The translations under genes and the position numbers were made by a program. 30,722 nucleotides of DNA from Deltaproteobacteria bacterium UBA6967 (GTDB lineage: Bacteria > SAR324 > NAC60-12), in contig DJYX01000283.1 of assembly GCA_002450295.1 (NCBI GenBank), positions 6,340-37,061 of the forward strand, read 5' to 3'. The stretch's first letter is position 1, and every line of letters begins with the position of its first letter. The notes under the pieces are model-generated. The model saw only the letters and a program-made list of their open reading frames with translations. It was not told the origin of the DNA and ran no database searches. Positions 16,807-25,311 of this stretch are shown here, piece after piece.

Positions 16807-18600
16807 ATGAAAAAACTCCTATTTTTCACAAAATTAATTTTTCTTATAATTTTAACAGGTTATGCTCAGGCATACGAATTGACAATACTGCATATGAATG
16901 ACCATCACTCTCATCTATCTGCCGATACTAGCATGGATCTCAAGCTTGCAGGCAAAATGACTCGAGTACGGTCCGGCGGATTCCCAGCTGTTGTTCAGAA
17001 GTTCAAAACTTTAGAATCTCAAAATAGAAATGTGATTAAATTGCACGCTGGAGACGCTATCACTGGAGATCTTTATTTTACACTTTTCGAAGGTGAGGCT
17101 GATGCTGCTTTAATGAATGAAGTTTGTTTCGACGCTCTCGCAATTGGAAATCATGAATTTGATTTTGGAGATACTGGATTAGCTAAATTTTTGGACTTCC
17201 TAAATGATGGTGAATGCAAAACAACTTTTTTAGCAGCTAACGTCATACCTGAACTAGGTGCCTCAGCTCTCGCCAAGAAAAGTGTAAATGATTATTTACT
17301 GCCTTATGTAATATTAGAAAGAGGAGGTGTCGAAATTGGAATCATCGGCATCGACATCGTTAGCAAAACAACCATTTCATCCAGTCCTGATTCCACGACG
17401 AAGTTTTTAGATGAAAAAAAAACTGCCCAAAAATATGTTAAGGAGTTACAAGATAAAGGAGTCAAACACATAATTCTATTAACCCATTATCAATACAAAA
17501 ATGACCTCGAACTCGCAAAATCACTGGATGGAGTCGATGTCATTGTTGGTGGTGATTCACATTCTCTTTTAGGGAATTTTTCCGAACTCGGGCTTAATTC
17601 TGTGGGGCCCTACCCGACTATCTCCTCAGATAAGTCAGGTCAACCAGTGTGTATTGTTCAGGCATGGCAATTTTCACAAATTGTGGGCGAGCTGATTGTT
17701 CAATTTGACGAATTAGGTAATGTTAAGGAGTGTTCAGGAACTCCGCATATGATGTTGGCAGATAGTTTTAAGCGCAAAAATAGTGAAGGGGATCGAGTGG
17801 AGTTGGCAGGTAATGTTCGGAAGGATGTGATGTTGGCAGTTGAAGAAAACCCCCTTTTGAGTGTTGTTTCAGAGGACCCCGAAGCAGCTGCTAAACTTGC
17901 GACCTTTACTGAAGCAGTTTCCGAAAAGAAAGCTATTAAAGTAGCAGTTGTTGCAGAGAACTTATGCTTTGAGCGTATACCAGGACAAGGCAGGTCCAAG
18001 TTATGTGATGTGTCAGTAACGTCCGTAATGGGCTCAGACATATCAAATCTCGTTGCACATGCATTTCGAGACATGGCAAAGGCCAGTCAAATTGCAATTC
18101 AAAATGGCGGAGGTGTCCGCATTGACATTGGTAAAGGTGATCTGAGCATTGGTGATGCCTACCAATTACTTCCTTTCGCAAATACATTAGTTGAATTGGA
18201 TATGTCTGGTGCAGAAATCCACGAAGTTCTCGAGGACGCTTTGGACTTGGCACTCAAACCAGATGGGTCATCAGGGGCTTATCCATACGCTGCTGGTTTA
18301 AGATGGGATGTTGATGCAAGAAAACAAAAAGGAATGCGAATTTTAAACCTTGAATTCAAAGGCCCAAAAGACAACGAATGGGTCCCTATTTCCAAAACTC
18401 GTATGTTTAAAGTTGTGACTAACAATTATATAGCCTCCGGGAAAGACGGCTATCTTACATTCGGTAAGGTTAGCAAGGAAGGCCGTGTTGTTGATACCTA
18501 TTTGGATTATGCACAAAGTTTTGTTGATTACGCAAGGAAAGTAGGAACACTTAAGAAGTTGCCAGCATCTGAATATTCAACTCAGTCTTTCCAAAAATAG
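16807..18600 (+). CDS. nadN: Periplasmic NAD pyrophosphatase / 5'-nucleotidase (NadN family)
   Basis: 597 residues. A signal peptide covers 1-22 (MKKLLFFTKLIFLIILTGYA). The N-terminal metallophosphoesterase domain has LHMNDHHSHL (about 28-37), LHAGDAITGDLYFTLF (79-94), GNHEFDFG (114-121) and VIVGGDSHSLLGNF, covering the two-metal ligands. The C-terminal 5'-nucleotidase domain has IQNGGGVRIDIGKGDLSIG and NNYIASGKDGYLTFGK, with the substrate-stacking region near the end. The GDAITG-LYFTLF and ADAA-MN stretches are closer to Haemophilus NadN than to UshA. NadN splits NAD and then NMN or AMP outside the inner membrane to salvage nucleosides and nicotinamide riboside. A weak TTAGG lies eight bases before the ATG. 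A simple UshA-type role is the alternative. Confidence 0.88.
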   Translation: MKKLLFFTKLIFLIILTGYAQAYELTILHMNDHHSHLSADTSMDLKLAGKMTRVRSGGFPAVVQKFKTLESQNRNVIKLHAGDAITGDLYFTLFEGEADAALMNEVCFDALAIGNHEFDFGDTGLAKFLDFLNDGECKTTFLAANVIPELGASALAKKSVNDYLLPYVILERGGVEIGIIGIDIVSKTTISSSPDSTTKFLDEKKTAQKYVKELQDKGVKHIILLTHYQYKNDLELAKSLDGVDVIVGGDSHSLLGNFSELGLNSVGPYPTISSDKSGQPVCIVQAWQFSQIVGELIVQFDELGNVKECSGTPHMMLADSFKRKNSEGDRVELAGNVRKDVMLAVEENPLLSVVSEDPEAAAKLATFTEAVSEKKAIKVAVVAENLCFERIPGQGRSKLCDVSVTSVMGSDISNLVAHAFRDMAKASQIAIQNGGGVRIDIGKGDLSIGDAYQLLPFANTLVELDMSGAEIHEVLEDALDLALKPDGSSGAYPYAAGLRWDVDARKQKGMRILNLEFKGPKDNEWVPISKTRMFKVVTNNYIASGKDGYLTFGKVSKEGRVVDTYLDYAQSFVDYARKVGTLKKLPASEYSTQSFQK

Positions 18601-18686
18601 ATTTCAATGGATTTGCAAAGCGCGTTCAAGTGATTTGTTGAACAAGCTTACACTTTATCGATCACACTAAATTCAATTAAGCTTTT

Positions 18687-18728
18687 GGTGAAATAAAACT
18701 TGAATTAAGTTCACCTAGAACTTTTTTT
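18687..18728 (+). terminator. Possible terminator behind nadN
   Basis: GGTGAA (18687-18692) can pair with TTCACC (18710-18715), with ACTT/AAGT pairing inside. A run of seven T follows at 18722-18728. The stem is AT-rich and the T-run starts a few bases late, so it is a weak candidate. It lies in the 203-bp gap between nadN and the convergent dehydrogenase gene. Confidence 0.35.
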
Positions 18729-18803
18729 AAATCTAAAATTCACTAGAAGTCACATATTACCTCACAGAACCTATAAATTTAACCTGCATCCTAACTGTAT
18801 CGA

Positions 18804-19568
18804 CTAGTCAATCGTTGCCCCCCCATCAATAACGAGGTGGGCACCTGTCACGAAAGAGGCTTCATCTGAAGCAAGAAACAGAATGCCATTGGCTATCTCG
18901 ACAGGCTCTCCCATGCGTTTCATAGGGGAACCTTGCCCGAATAATTTTCGGCCCTCCTCGACACTAACTCCAATATATTTCATATGATTTTCACTGGCTT
19001 GTGTAAAGATCGCGCCTGGGCAAACCCCATTTACACGAATGTTTTCCAAAGCCAGATCTAGAGCGAGGCAGCGAGTCATTTGCATGATCCCACCCTTGGA
19101 TGTGTTGTAGGGTACAAAAGCAGGTTGTGCAATGAAAGAGCTCACAGAAGCAACATTGACGATCGCCCCACCACCATTTGCTCGCAGATGTGGTAAGACT
19201 GCCTGAACCATGTTAGCGTATCCAATGATGTTGACCCCCAAAACTTTTTGCCAGTCCTTTGCGGTAGTCTCTTCAATTTTTCCAAAAACAAATGCTGCTG
19301 CGTTATTGACAAGGATCTGAAGACTTCCAAAGGACGAGATTGTGGCCTGCACGACTCTTTCAACAGATTTGGAATCAGATACATCAGCTTGCTGATACTC
19401 TGCCTGGCCCCCTGCGTCTCGAAGCATCTGTGCCGTCTTCTTGGCATCCTCTCCGTTGACATCAACAACCATTACTCTGGCACCTTCTTCCACAAATCGA
19501 AGGGCAGTTGCTTTGCCGATTCCTGCACCTGAACCGGTGATGATCGCGTTCTTATCCTTTAACCTCAT
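18804..19568 (-). CDS. Short-chain dehydrogenase, candidate deoxysugar 1-dehydrogenase
   Basis: 254 residues, a classical SDR. The cofactor motif TGSGAGIG is at 11-18, NNAAA at about 88-92, and the catalytic Ser/Tyr154/Lys158 in VSSF...PYNTSKGG. PGAIFTQ follows the active site and the protein ends in GAHLVIDGGATID. The acidic residue after strand 2 (VVDVN, Asp36) favours NAD(H). Last gene of the rhamnose block, 26 bp behind an amidohydrolase of the sugar-lactonase family. That pairing suggests oxidation of L-rhamnose, L-fucose or a similar 6-deoxysugar to a lactone, but SDR substrates cannot be read from sequence alone. AGAGGT lies four bases before the ATG at 19568. Confidence 0.85.
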   Translation of the reverse strand: MRLKDKNAIITGSGAGIGKATALRFVEEGARVMVVDVNGEDAKKTAQMLRDAGGQAEYQQADVSDSKSVERVVQATISSFGSLQILVNNAAAFVFGKIEETTAKDWQKVLGVNIIGYANMVQAVLPHLRANGGGAIVNVASVSSFIAQPAFVPYNTSKGGIMQMTRCLALDLALENIRVNGVCPGAIFTQASENHMKYIGVSVEEGRKLFGQGSPMKRMGEPVEIANGILFLASDEASFVTGAHLVIDGGATID

Positions 19569-19594
19569 AGCTACCTCTGTGCTAATACCTTCGC

Positions 19595-20506
19595 TTAAGC
19601 TCTGTAAATTCGCATTGCATTTAAAGCAAAGAGAGCTTCTTGTTCCTCTTGGCTTCGATGATCCACTAACTTCTGAAATTCTTGATACATGCTTTGAGTA
19701 TCCCAGCCCTCCAGTTTTTCTACAGGATAGTTTGAAGCAAAGATGCAGCGCTGGACTCCGAACAAATCAATCACCTTATTGACCGTCTCCTTAATGAGGG
19801 AGTCCTGATGCCAATGCTTGTTTGGATATGTCAGCATTGAGAGTTTTATCGATACCTGGTCAAGATTTGCCAATGCTTGCAATCCTTCCCAGTATTTTTG
19901 CCCTTCCAAAAGATCATCTCTTTTGGGAGTGCCCAGATGATTTAGAATCACCGGAATTTTAGGATTTCTTTGAAAAATCTCAGCAGCTTTTTTGTATTGG
20001 TGTGGATTGCATTGTAAGTCAAATGAATAACCTGCTTCAGCTAATGTGCTAAAACCCTGTTGCCAGTTGTGCAAATCTAACAAGTTTCCGAGTCGACTGT
20101 TTCTGGGCCAGGATGGCTCATGGTTCAGGATCTGACGAATCCCACAGACGTTCGGAATTTTTTGGAGTTGAGCTAAGAGTGACGGCCATTCTGAACTTTC
20201 CAGAGGTCCTGTTGCGACAATCTGATAAGATAGTTTTGATTGAGAACATTGATCAGCAACCCACTTGGCTTCTGCTAAACATGCATTTTCAAACAGAGGC
20301 CCATCGTGTTCAATATGGCATACGCTGACTGCCTCGACAAACGTTCCACCGATCAACTCAAAACCTTCCATGCGAAGATCAGCTTCATAGCGTTGAATCG
20401 TATAGATCGGATCGTCGTCGGGAGCAAACAATTGGGCTGAATCATGACCACTAGGGCTGTTTGGTCGTACATCCCAAATATGAAAATGTGGATCCCAGAC
20501 TTTCAT
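19595..20506 (-). CDS. COG3618-type amidohydrolase (sugar lactonase-like), paralogue 1
   Basis: 303 residues. The metal motif HxH is in WDPHFHIWD (His7, His9). A conserved GIRQILNHEPSWPRN lies at about 122-136 and His190 in ILNHLGTP. The strand-8 position that is normally GSDWPV with a catalytic Asp reads FASNYPV, with Asn259. The family includes L-rhamnono-lactonase, L-fuconolactonase and 2-pyrone-4,6-dicarboxylate hydrolase; lactone hydrolysis is the best guess given the dehydrogenase next door. It is colinear, without gaps over the first 270 residues, with the second amidohydrolase at 24275-25192, so the two arose by duplication. GAGGAAGG stands directly before the ATG. It lies 27 bp behind the aldolase gene and 26 bp before the dehydrogenase gene. 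Confidence 0.87.
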   Translation of the reverse strand: MKVWDPHFHIWDVRPNSPSGHDSAQLFAPDDDPIYTIQRYEADLRMEGFELIGGTFVEAVSVCHIEHDGPLFENACLAEAKWVADQCSQSKLSYQIVATGPLESSEWPSLLAQLQKIPNVCGIRQILNHEPSWPRNSRLGNLLDLHNWQQGFSTLAEAGYSFDLQCNPHQYKKAAEIFQRNPKIPVILNHLGTPKRDDLLEGQKYWEGLQALANLDQVSIKLSMLTYPNKHWHQDSLIKETVNKVIDLFGVQRCIFASNYPVEKLEGWDTQSMYQEFQKLVDHRSQEEQEALFALNAMRIYRA

Positions 20507-20533
20507 CCTTCCTCACTGTTGAGGTTAAAGATA

Positions 20534-22723
20534 CTAGCGAACAAAGGCTTCGTGCAAACCACCATCAACGTTGATGAGTTGCCCAGTTGTTCGGCAGAGA
20601 CGCTCTGAGGCGAGCAGAAAAATTGCCTCTGCCTGGTGTTCTGGTGAGATCTGTGATTTGAGAAGAGTCCGCTGGGCATAGAAATCTGCCAGACGCTTTC
20701 TCAGACTTTCAGTATCCTCCTGCTCGTCGAAAGGTAATTGATATTTGGAGAGTGAGGAGATCACTCGTTCTCTTGGGAACATGCTACTTCCTTCCACCAC
20801 TGTCGCAGGTGCTAATGCATTGACCCTTACCAGAGGAGCCATTTGAATCGCTAATTCTCTGACTAAATGGTTCAAAGCAGCCTTCGAACTGTCATATGCC
20901 AGGCTGCCCACTTTACTGACGGTTGCGTTGACGGAGGAGGTTAAGATAAGGTTCGCAGACAATCCTTGTCTAAGCCAAACTGTGTGAGCCTCTTCAGCAA
21001 CCATCGCAGGGCCAATCACATTCACATCGTAAGTCTGACGCCACTGGCTATCCGATATGCGACCAGAGGAATCGGGTGGAAAGAACACTCCAGCAGTAAT
21101 AATCAAAGTGTCCATCCCTCCGTAAGCCAACACTACATCCTCAAACAGCCTACTCAGACTCTCACGATTGGTCATGTCTGCTGAGCGAGCGAGGGTGGGA
21201 CCACAAGCACTCAGCCCAATGCCAGCTACTCCAATACCCACTCCTACCTTTTTCATTAACTCTTCAGCAGTAGCTTCTGCGGCCAGAGAATTAGCATCTG
21301 CGCAGACAACGTGGGATCCCTCTTTGAGTAAGCGATGGCAAACGGATTTACCAATCCCAGAGCCAGCTCCAATCACAACAGCCACTTGTCTGGACATCTC
21401 CTGCTCCGGAGGCATTCGCCGAAGTTTTGCTTCCTCCAGTAGCCAATACTCTATATCAAAGGCTTCTTGCTGATCGATGGCAACATATTCATCCACTGCT
21501 TCAGCTCCGCGCATTACTTCAAGTGCACAATTATAGAATTCAGCAGTAACTCGGCTCTCACTCTTGTTTTTACCCCAGGCAATCATCCCCAGTCCAGGGA
21601 TGAGCACAACGCTGGGGTTGGTGTTCCGGAGTGCAGGAGAATCATCATGCTTACAACGCTCATAGTAAGCAGAATAATCTTGTCGATAGCGATCAAGCCC
21701 CTCCAGAATCAGCTCTTTCAAATCAGCTAGACTCTGATGGTGAGGATCCCACGGTACATACATCGGTTTGATTTTGGTTCGCAGAAAGTGATCCGGACAA
21801 CTTGTCCCCAATTCTGACAAACGAACGACATCTTCTGAGTTGACGAAATACCTCATCATTTCATTATCCTGCACTGTCGCAACCAGTCGCTTATCGCTGG
21901 ATACTTGACCACGAAGCCACGGCAGAATCTCAACAAGTGTAGATCTGCGTGCGGATTCGTTTAGCTCGGAATAACGTATTCCTCCGAAAGTCAACTCACC
22001 TTTATCGTGCTGGGCCAAGTACTCATCAGCTTTTTGGATGATCTCCACGGTCCATTCATAACACTCCTGATCGCTTTCAGCCCAGTTGATCACACCATGT
22101 CCGCCAAGCAATACTCCTCGTGCACTGGGATTTTCTTGGCAAATCTTCTGTAATTGAAGTCCCAGGTCAAAACCTGGTCGTTGCCAGGGAAACCAGACCA
22201 AATCCTCTCCCCAGATCTTTTTCGTCAGTTCCTCAGATCGTTTGGAAGCTGCAATAGCGATTACTGAGTTTGGATGCATATGATCGACATGCTTATGAGG
22301 GATGAAGGCATGTAAAGGAGTATCAATCGAAGCGGCCCTCGGATTCAGATTGAAGGTGCAGTGAGGATACATGCCAACCATCTGATCTTCGATGCTGGTC
22401 TTGTAGCCCTTTACTGGTGCAGAGGTATATTTGGGAATGAGGTCAAGTAGTTTCTGCTGGTACAGAGATGAGAAATTCTCTCGCTTGGAGGTGCGTAGAT
22501 CTCCGCCAGAACCTTTGACCCATAGAACCTCGGTTTGCTCACCGCAGAGAGGATCAATTTCTTGAAGTTTTGCAGAGGTATTCCCTCCACCAGTGTTGGT
22601 AATCCGTTGGTCGGAACCCAGCAAATTAGAGCGATAAATCAGTTTGCCAACTGGATCAAGTGTACTTGCATAGTCAGCATCCCATTTCGGGTAGAGTCGA
22701 TTCGTGGATGTGGGGTATTTCAT
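20534..22723 (-). CDS. rhaD: Bifunctional rhamnulose-1-phosphate aldolase / short-chain dehydrogenase
   Basis: 729 residues, a natural fusion known from rhizobia, Bacteroidetes and others. The N-terminal class II aldolase domain has TGGGNTSAKL (about 44-53), VKGSGGDLRTSK (69-80) and the zinc-ligand region LHAFIPHKHVDHMHP (137-151). The C-terminal SDR domain has VVIGAGSGIGKSV (449-461), ITAGVFFPP and the catalytic pair Tyr610/Lys614 in LAYDSSKAALNH. The aldolase splits L-rhamnulose 1-phosphate into dihydroxyacetone phosphate and L-lactaldehyde; the SDR half probably oxidises or reduces the lactaldehyde. The symbol follows rhizobial use for this fused protein. Its ATG overlaps the rhaB stop codon (ATGA), so kinase and aldolase are translationally coupled. 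Confidence 0.93.
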   Translation of the reverse strand: MKYPTSTNRLYPKWDADYASTLDPVGKLIYRSNLLGSDQRITNTGGGNTSAKLQEIDPLCGEQTEVLWVKGSGGDLRTSKRENFSSLYQQKLLDLIPKYTSAPVKGYKTSIEDQMVGMYPHCTFNLNPRAASIDTPLHAFIPHKHVDHMHPNSVIAIAASKRSEELTKKIWGEDLVWFPWQRPGFDLGLQLQKICQENPSARGVLLGGHGVINWAESDQECYEWTVEIIQKADEYLAQHDKGELTFGGIRYSELNESARRSTLVEILPWLRGQVSSDKRLVATVQDNEMMRYFVNSEDVVRLSELGTSCPDHFLRTKIKPMYVPWDPHHQSLADLKELILEGLDRYRQDYSAYYERCKHDDSPALRNTNPSVVLIPGLGMIAWGKNKSESRVTAEFYNCALEVMRGAEAVDEYVAIDQQEAFDIEYWLLEEAKLRRMPPEQEMSRQVAVVIGAGSGIGKSVCHRLLKEGSHVVCADANSLAAEATAEELMKKVGVGIGVAGIGLSACGPTLARSADMTNRESLSRLFEDVVLAYGGMDTLIITAGVFFPPDSSGRISDSQWRQTYDVNVIGPAMVAEEAHTVWLRQGLSANLILTSSVNATVSKVGSLAYDSSKAALNHLVRELAIQMAPLVRVNALAPATVVEGSSMFPRERVISSLSKYQLPFDEQEDTESLRKRLADFYAQRTLLKSQISPEHQAEAIFLLASERLCRTTGQLINVDGGLHEAFVR

Positions 22724-24201
22724 GGTAATTTCAGGAAGCGTTGATAGGCCTTATCCCAGATAGGCTGATCCTGGGGAAGATATTCTTCAATTTCAAAAGA
22801 GTTTCGGACGGTGTCGCGTATTTCTGAGAGGGAACTCAAATGTCCTAAAGCGAGACTTTGAATCAGAACGTTCCCAATTGCTGTTGCTTCGGACGGACCA
22901 CTGAGGACTCTACGTCCAGTAGCATTGGCAGCTAGCTGATTCAGGAGTTTGTTCTTGGATCCACCGCCAACAATGTGGAGTGTTCTGAGGGTTTCACCAG
23001 TTGTCTCTTCAAGTTCGTCCAAAACCTTTCGATAGGAGAGCGCAAGACTTTCCAGGGAACTGCGGACGAAGGCTCCATGGCTCTCAGGGACAAGTTGTTT
23101 CGATTCAATGCAGTAGGCTGCTATTTTTTCAGGCATTTCACCGATTGTAGTAAACCGAGGATCGTTAGGGTTGATTAGGGATTGTAGAGAGGATGCGGCC
23201 GATGCCATTTCAGTGAGAGTAGAATAATCATAAGAATACCCCTCACTTTCCCACTTGCGCCGACACTCCTGTACAACCCACAATCCACTGATATTTTTCA
23301 GTAAACGAATACTATGGTTTAAACCAACCTCATTAGTGAAGTTGTATTGTCGGCTCTTGGGGGTGATCACGGGTGCATCCAATTCAACCCCTAATAAGGA
23401 CCATGTACCAGAGCTAAGATACGCCCAATCTTTTTGTCCACTTCGAGCAGGAGTACCAACGACAGCTGCCCCGGTGTCATGCGAACAACTTGCAATGACC
23501 TTGGTGTTGCTGGCTAAGCCTGTGCTCTCAGCAACTTGTTCAGTGATTGGGCCTAGTATCGAGCCACATGGTACAATTTCGGGGAAGAGATCATGGGGCA
23601 GTCCAAGGGCATCAATCAGAGGCCTGGACCATTCCTGCCTGCGGGGATTATAGAGCTGAGTTGTGCTCACCATGGAAGCATCACCTACTGCTACTCCAGA
23701 GAACATGTAGTTGAACCAATCACCCATTGTGATCAGTTTGTTAGCAAAGGTCAGTAATTCAGGGGACTCATCTTGGGCAGCAGCGAGTTGATAGATTGTA
23801 TTGATTGGCATGAACTGAATGCCAGTTTCATCAAAAATAAAATCTTCGCCAAGTTGCTTACGAACCTTCTCGTAGTAGACCAGATTTCGTGGATCTCGAT
23901 AGTGCCTGGGTGGGGTGAGGATGGGTTCTTGGTCACGAATAAGAACAAAATCAAGTCCCCATGAATCAGCGCTCAAACTTGCAATTGGCAAGTTGAGCTG
24001 AACTGCTTTGCGTACACCAATCCGTAGCTCTTCAAAGATTTGTAGGACATCCCAACGAAGAGACTCTCCTACGGAAATGCCGCCTGTTGGAAAACGATGA
24101 ATTTCCTCCAGTTGCAGTTGTCCTTGTTGGAGTATTCCAACCATGACACGGGCGCTTTCAGCACCACAATCCAGCGCAATATAAGCTTGTTTTTGAATCA
24201 T
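22720..24201 (-). CDS. rhaB: Rhamnulokinase
   Basis: 493 residues, FGGY sugar-kinase family. The first ATP-binding loop reads ALDCGAESARVMVG (9-22), corresponding to DLGASSGRVML of E. coli RhaB. ADSWGLDFVLI (79-89), GIQFMPINTIYQL (127-139), ASCSHDTGAAV with the catalytic Asp242, YLSSGTWSLLG and HIVGGGSKNKLLNQLAAN all match RhaB closely. It phosphorylates L-rhamnulose to L-rhamnulose 1-phosphate for the aldolase encoded next. No Shine-Dalgarno is evident before the ATG at 24201. The 73-bp upstream gap contains a perfect 22-bp palindrome, so this gene and those after it may have their own control. Also called rhaK in rhizobia. Confidence 0.95.
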   Translation of the reverse strand: MIQKQAYIALDCGAESARVMVGILQQGQLQLEEIHRFPTGGISVGESLRWDVLQIFEELRIGVRKAVQLNLPIASLSADSWGLDFVLIRDQEPILTPPRHYRDPRNLVYYEKVRKQLGEDFIFDETGIQFMPINTIYQLAAAQDESPELLTFANKLITMGDWFNYMFSGVAVGDASMVSTTQLYNPRRQEWSRPLIDALGLPHDLFPEIVPCGSILGPITEQVAESTGLASNTKVIASCSHDTGAAVVGTPARSGQKDWAYLSSGTWSLLGVELDAPVITPKSRQYNFTNEVGLNHSIRLLKNISGLWVVQECRRKWESEGYSYDYSTLTEMASAASSLQSLINPNDPRFTTIGEMPEKIAAYCIESKQLVPESHGAFVRSSLESLALSYRKVLDELEETTGETLRTLHIVGGGSKNKLLNQLAANATGRRVLSGPSEATAIGNVLIQSLALGHLSSLSEIRDTVRNSFEIEEYLPQDQPIWDKAYQRFLKLP

Positions 24202-24250
24202 TTGGGAAAGATTGGAGTAAGGCCTGAACTTATTTGATTACTGGGGCATC

Positions 24251-24272
24251 ATTGGTTGAAATTTCAACCAAT
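24251..24272. promoter_or_regulatory. Perfect 22-bp palindrome upstream of rhaB
   Basis: ATTGGTTGAAA is followed at once by its exact reverse complement. The element starts two bases behind the stop codon of the amidohydrolase gene and ends 49 bp before the rhaB start (minus strand). Symmetry without a spacer is typical of an operator for a dimeric repressor. As RNA it could fold into a nine-pair hairpin with an AATT loop, but there is no T-run on either side, so it is not a standard terminator. Confidence 0.55.
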
Positions 24273-24274
24273 AT

Positions 24275-25192
24275 TTAGGAGGCAGCTTTATAAACTCTTC
24301 TAGCATTTTCAGAAAAGAGTTTTCTTTGATCGTCCGGACTGAACAATTTGACTAGATCTCTAAATGCGTCAAAGAGCTTTTCCGATGGCCAATCCTCATT
24401 TAGTTCCACAGGAAAATTTGAAGCAAAAAAACAGCGGTCAACCCCGAAGGTATCAATAATTTTTAATACGGTTTCTTTAACCAGAAAATTATTTTGCCAA
24501 TCTTTATCAATGTAGGACAGCATGGAAAGCTTGACAGAGTTTTGTGGACAATCAGCTAGAGCTTGGATTCCCTCCCAATAGAATTTTTCATCTTTTAAGT
24601 CTTGCAAGGTTGGACTTCCCAGGTGTCCAAGTACTAACGGGATTTCAGGGTTTCTTTCGGATAACTTTGCTGCTTGTTTGAATTGATGAGGGTTGATCTG
24701 TAAATCAAAGATGAGTTGAAAATCTTTGAGTTTTTCAAATCCATCACACCATGCTGGGTTTTCAAGCAAATTCCCTAGGCGTTGATTCCTTGGCCACGAA
24801 GGTTGATAATTGAGAATTTGTCGAATGCCTCTCACTTTGTTGTGATAAGTGATCTTGGCAAGCAGGTCCGCTACATTGGGATTCTCAAGGGCCAACGTTG
24901 CGACGATATAATAGTCTCTTGTTGAATTACTAATTTGCTCTGCGACCCACTTGGTTTCGGCAAGGCAGTGATCTGCATACTCATCACCGTTCATCTCAAC
25001 ATGGCAGACACTGACTGCTTCGACAAAGACTCCTCCTGTGAGATCAAAACCAGAATGGTCTAAATCTTTCTCAAAATCCTGAATTCCGTAGATTTCCTTT
25101 CCATGTGGAGCAAAAAGAACACTTGGGTCGTGTCCACTTGGAGTTTCCGATGAAATATCCCAAATATGAAAATGCGGATCCCAAAATTCCAT
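24275..25192 (-). CDS. COG3618-type amidohydrolase (sugar lactonase-like), paralogue 2
   Basis: 305 residues. It has the same layout as the amidohydrolase at 19595-20506: WDPHFHIWD with His7 and His9, FVEAVSVCHVE, GIRQILNYQPSWPRN, LGHLGSP with His190, and FASNFPV with Asn259 where lactonases of the family usually have Asp. By eye roughly half the residues are identical to the paralogue and no gap is needed in the first 270. A hydrolase for a deoxysugar lactone or a related cyclic ester is the best inference. It lies between the binding-protein gene rhaS and rhaB. An operator-like palindrome is just upstream of its ATG. Confidence 0.87.
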   Translation of the reverse strand: MEFWDPHFHIWDISSETPSGHDPSVLFAPHGKEIYGIQDFEKDLDHSGFDLTGGVFVEAVSVCHVEMNGDEYADHCLAETKWVAEQISNSTRDYYIVATLALENPNVADLLAKITYHNKVRGIRQILNYQPSWPRNQRLGNLLENPAWCDGFEKLKDFQLIFDLQINPHQFKQAAKLSERNPEIPLVLGHLGSPTLQDLKDEKFYWEGIQALADCPQNSVKLSMLSYIDKDWQNNFLVKETVLKIIDTFGVDRCFFASNFPVELNEDWPSEKLFDAFRDLVKLFSPDDQRKLFSENARRVYKAAS

Positions 25193-25208
25193 GTTTAGTT
25201 TTCCATAA

Positions 25209-25222
25209 TTAACAGTTGTTAA
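25209..25222. promoter_or_regulatory. 14-bp palindrome upstream of amidohydrolase paralogue 2
   Basis: TTAACA-GT-TGTTAA, perfect except for the two central bases, 16 bp before the start codon of the amidohydrolase gene on the minus strand. A candidate operator inside the rhamnose block. It is different in sequence from the 22-bp palindrome ahead of rhaB. Confidence 0.35.
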
Positions 25223-25283
25223 CGCAGAAAGTTTTGCTAGGTAGGATATTGGAAGATTAATCTACTTTGAAATGTGTTTAGAA

Positions 25284-25304
25284 GGTCGGGGGTTCGCCCC
25301 GACC
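25284..25304 (-). terminator. GC-rich hairpin behind rhaS (mRNA-stabilising or attenuating)
   Basis: GGTCGGGG (25284-25291) and CCCCGACC (25297-25304) form a perfect 8-bp stem with a 5-base loop, beginning seven bases behind the rhaS stop codon. In the direction of transcription a T-run precedes the stem and none follows it, so full termination is unlikely. Such hairpins behind binding-protein genes often protect the upstream mRNA so that the binding protein is made in excess. Confidence 0.55.
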
Positions 25305-25311
25305 AAAAAAA

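Noticed and set aside
25284..25304. GGGGGTTCGCCCC resembles a tRNA T-arm
   Set aside because: The loop lacks the full T-loop sequence and no acceptor, D or anticodon arms are found nearby; it is an ordinary hairpin.
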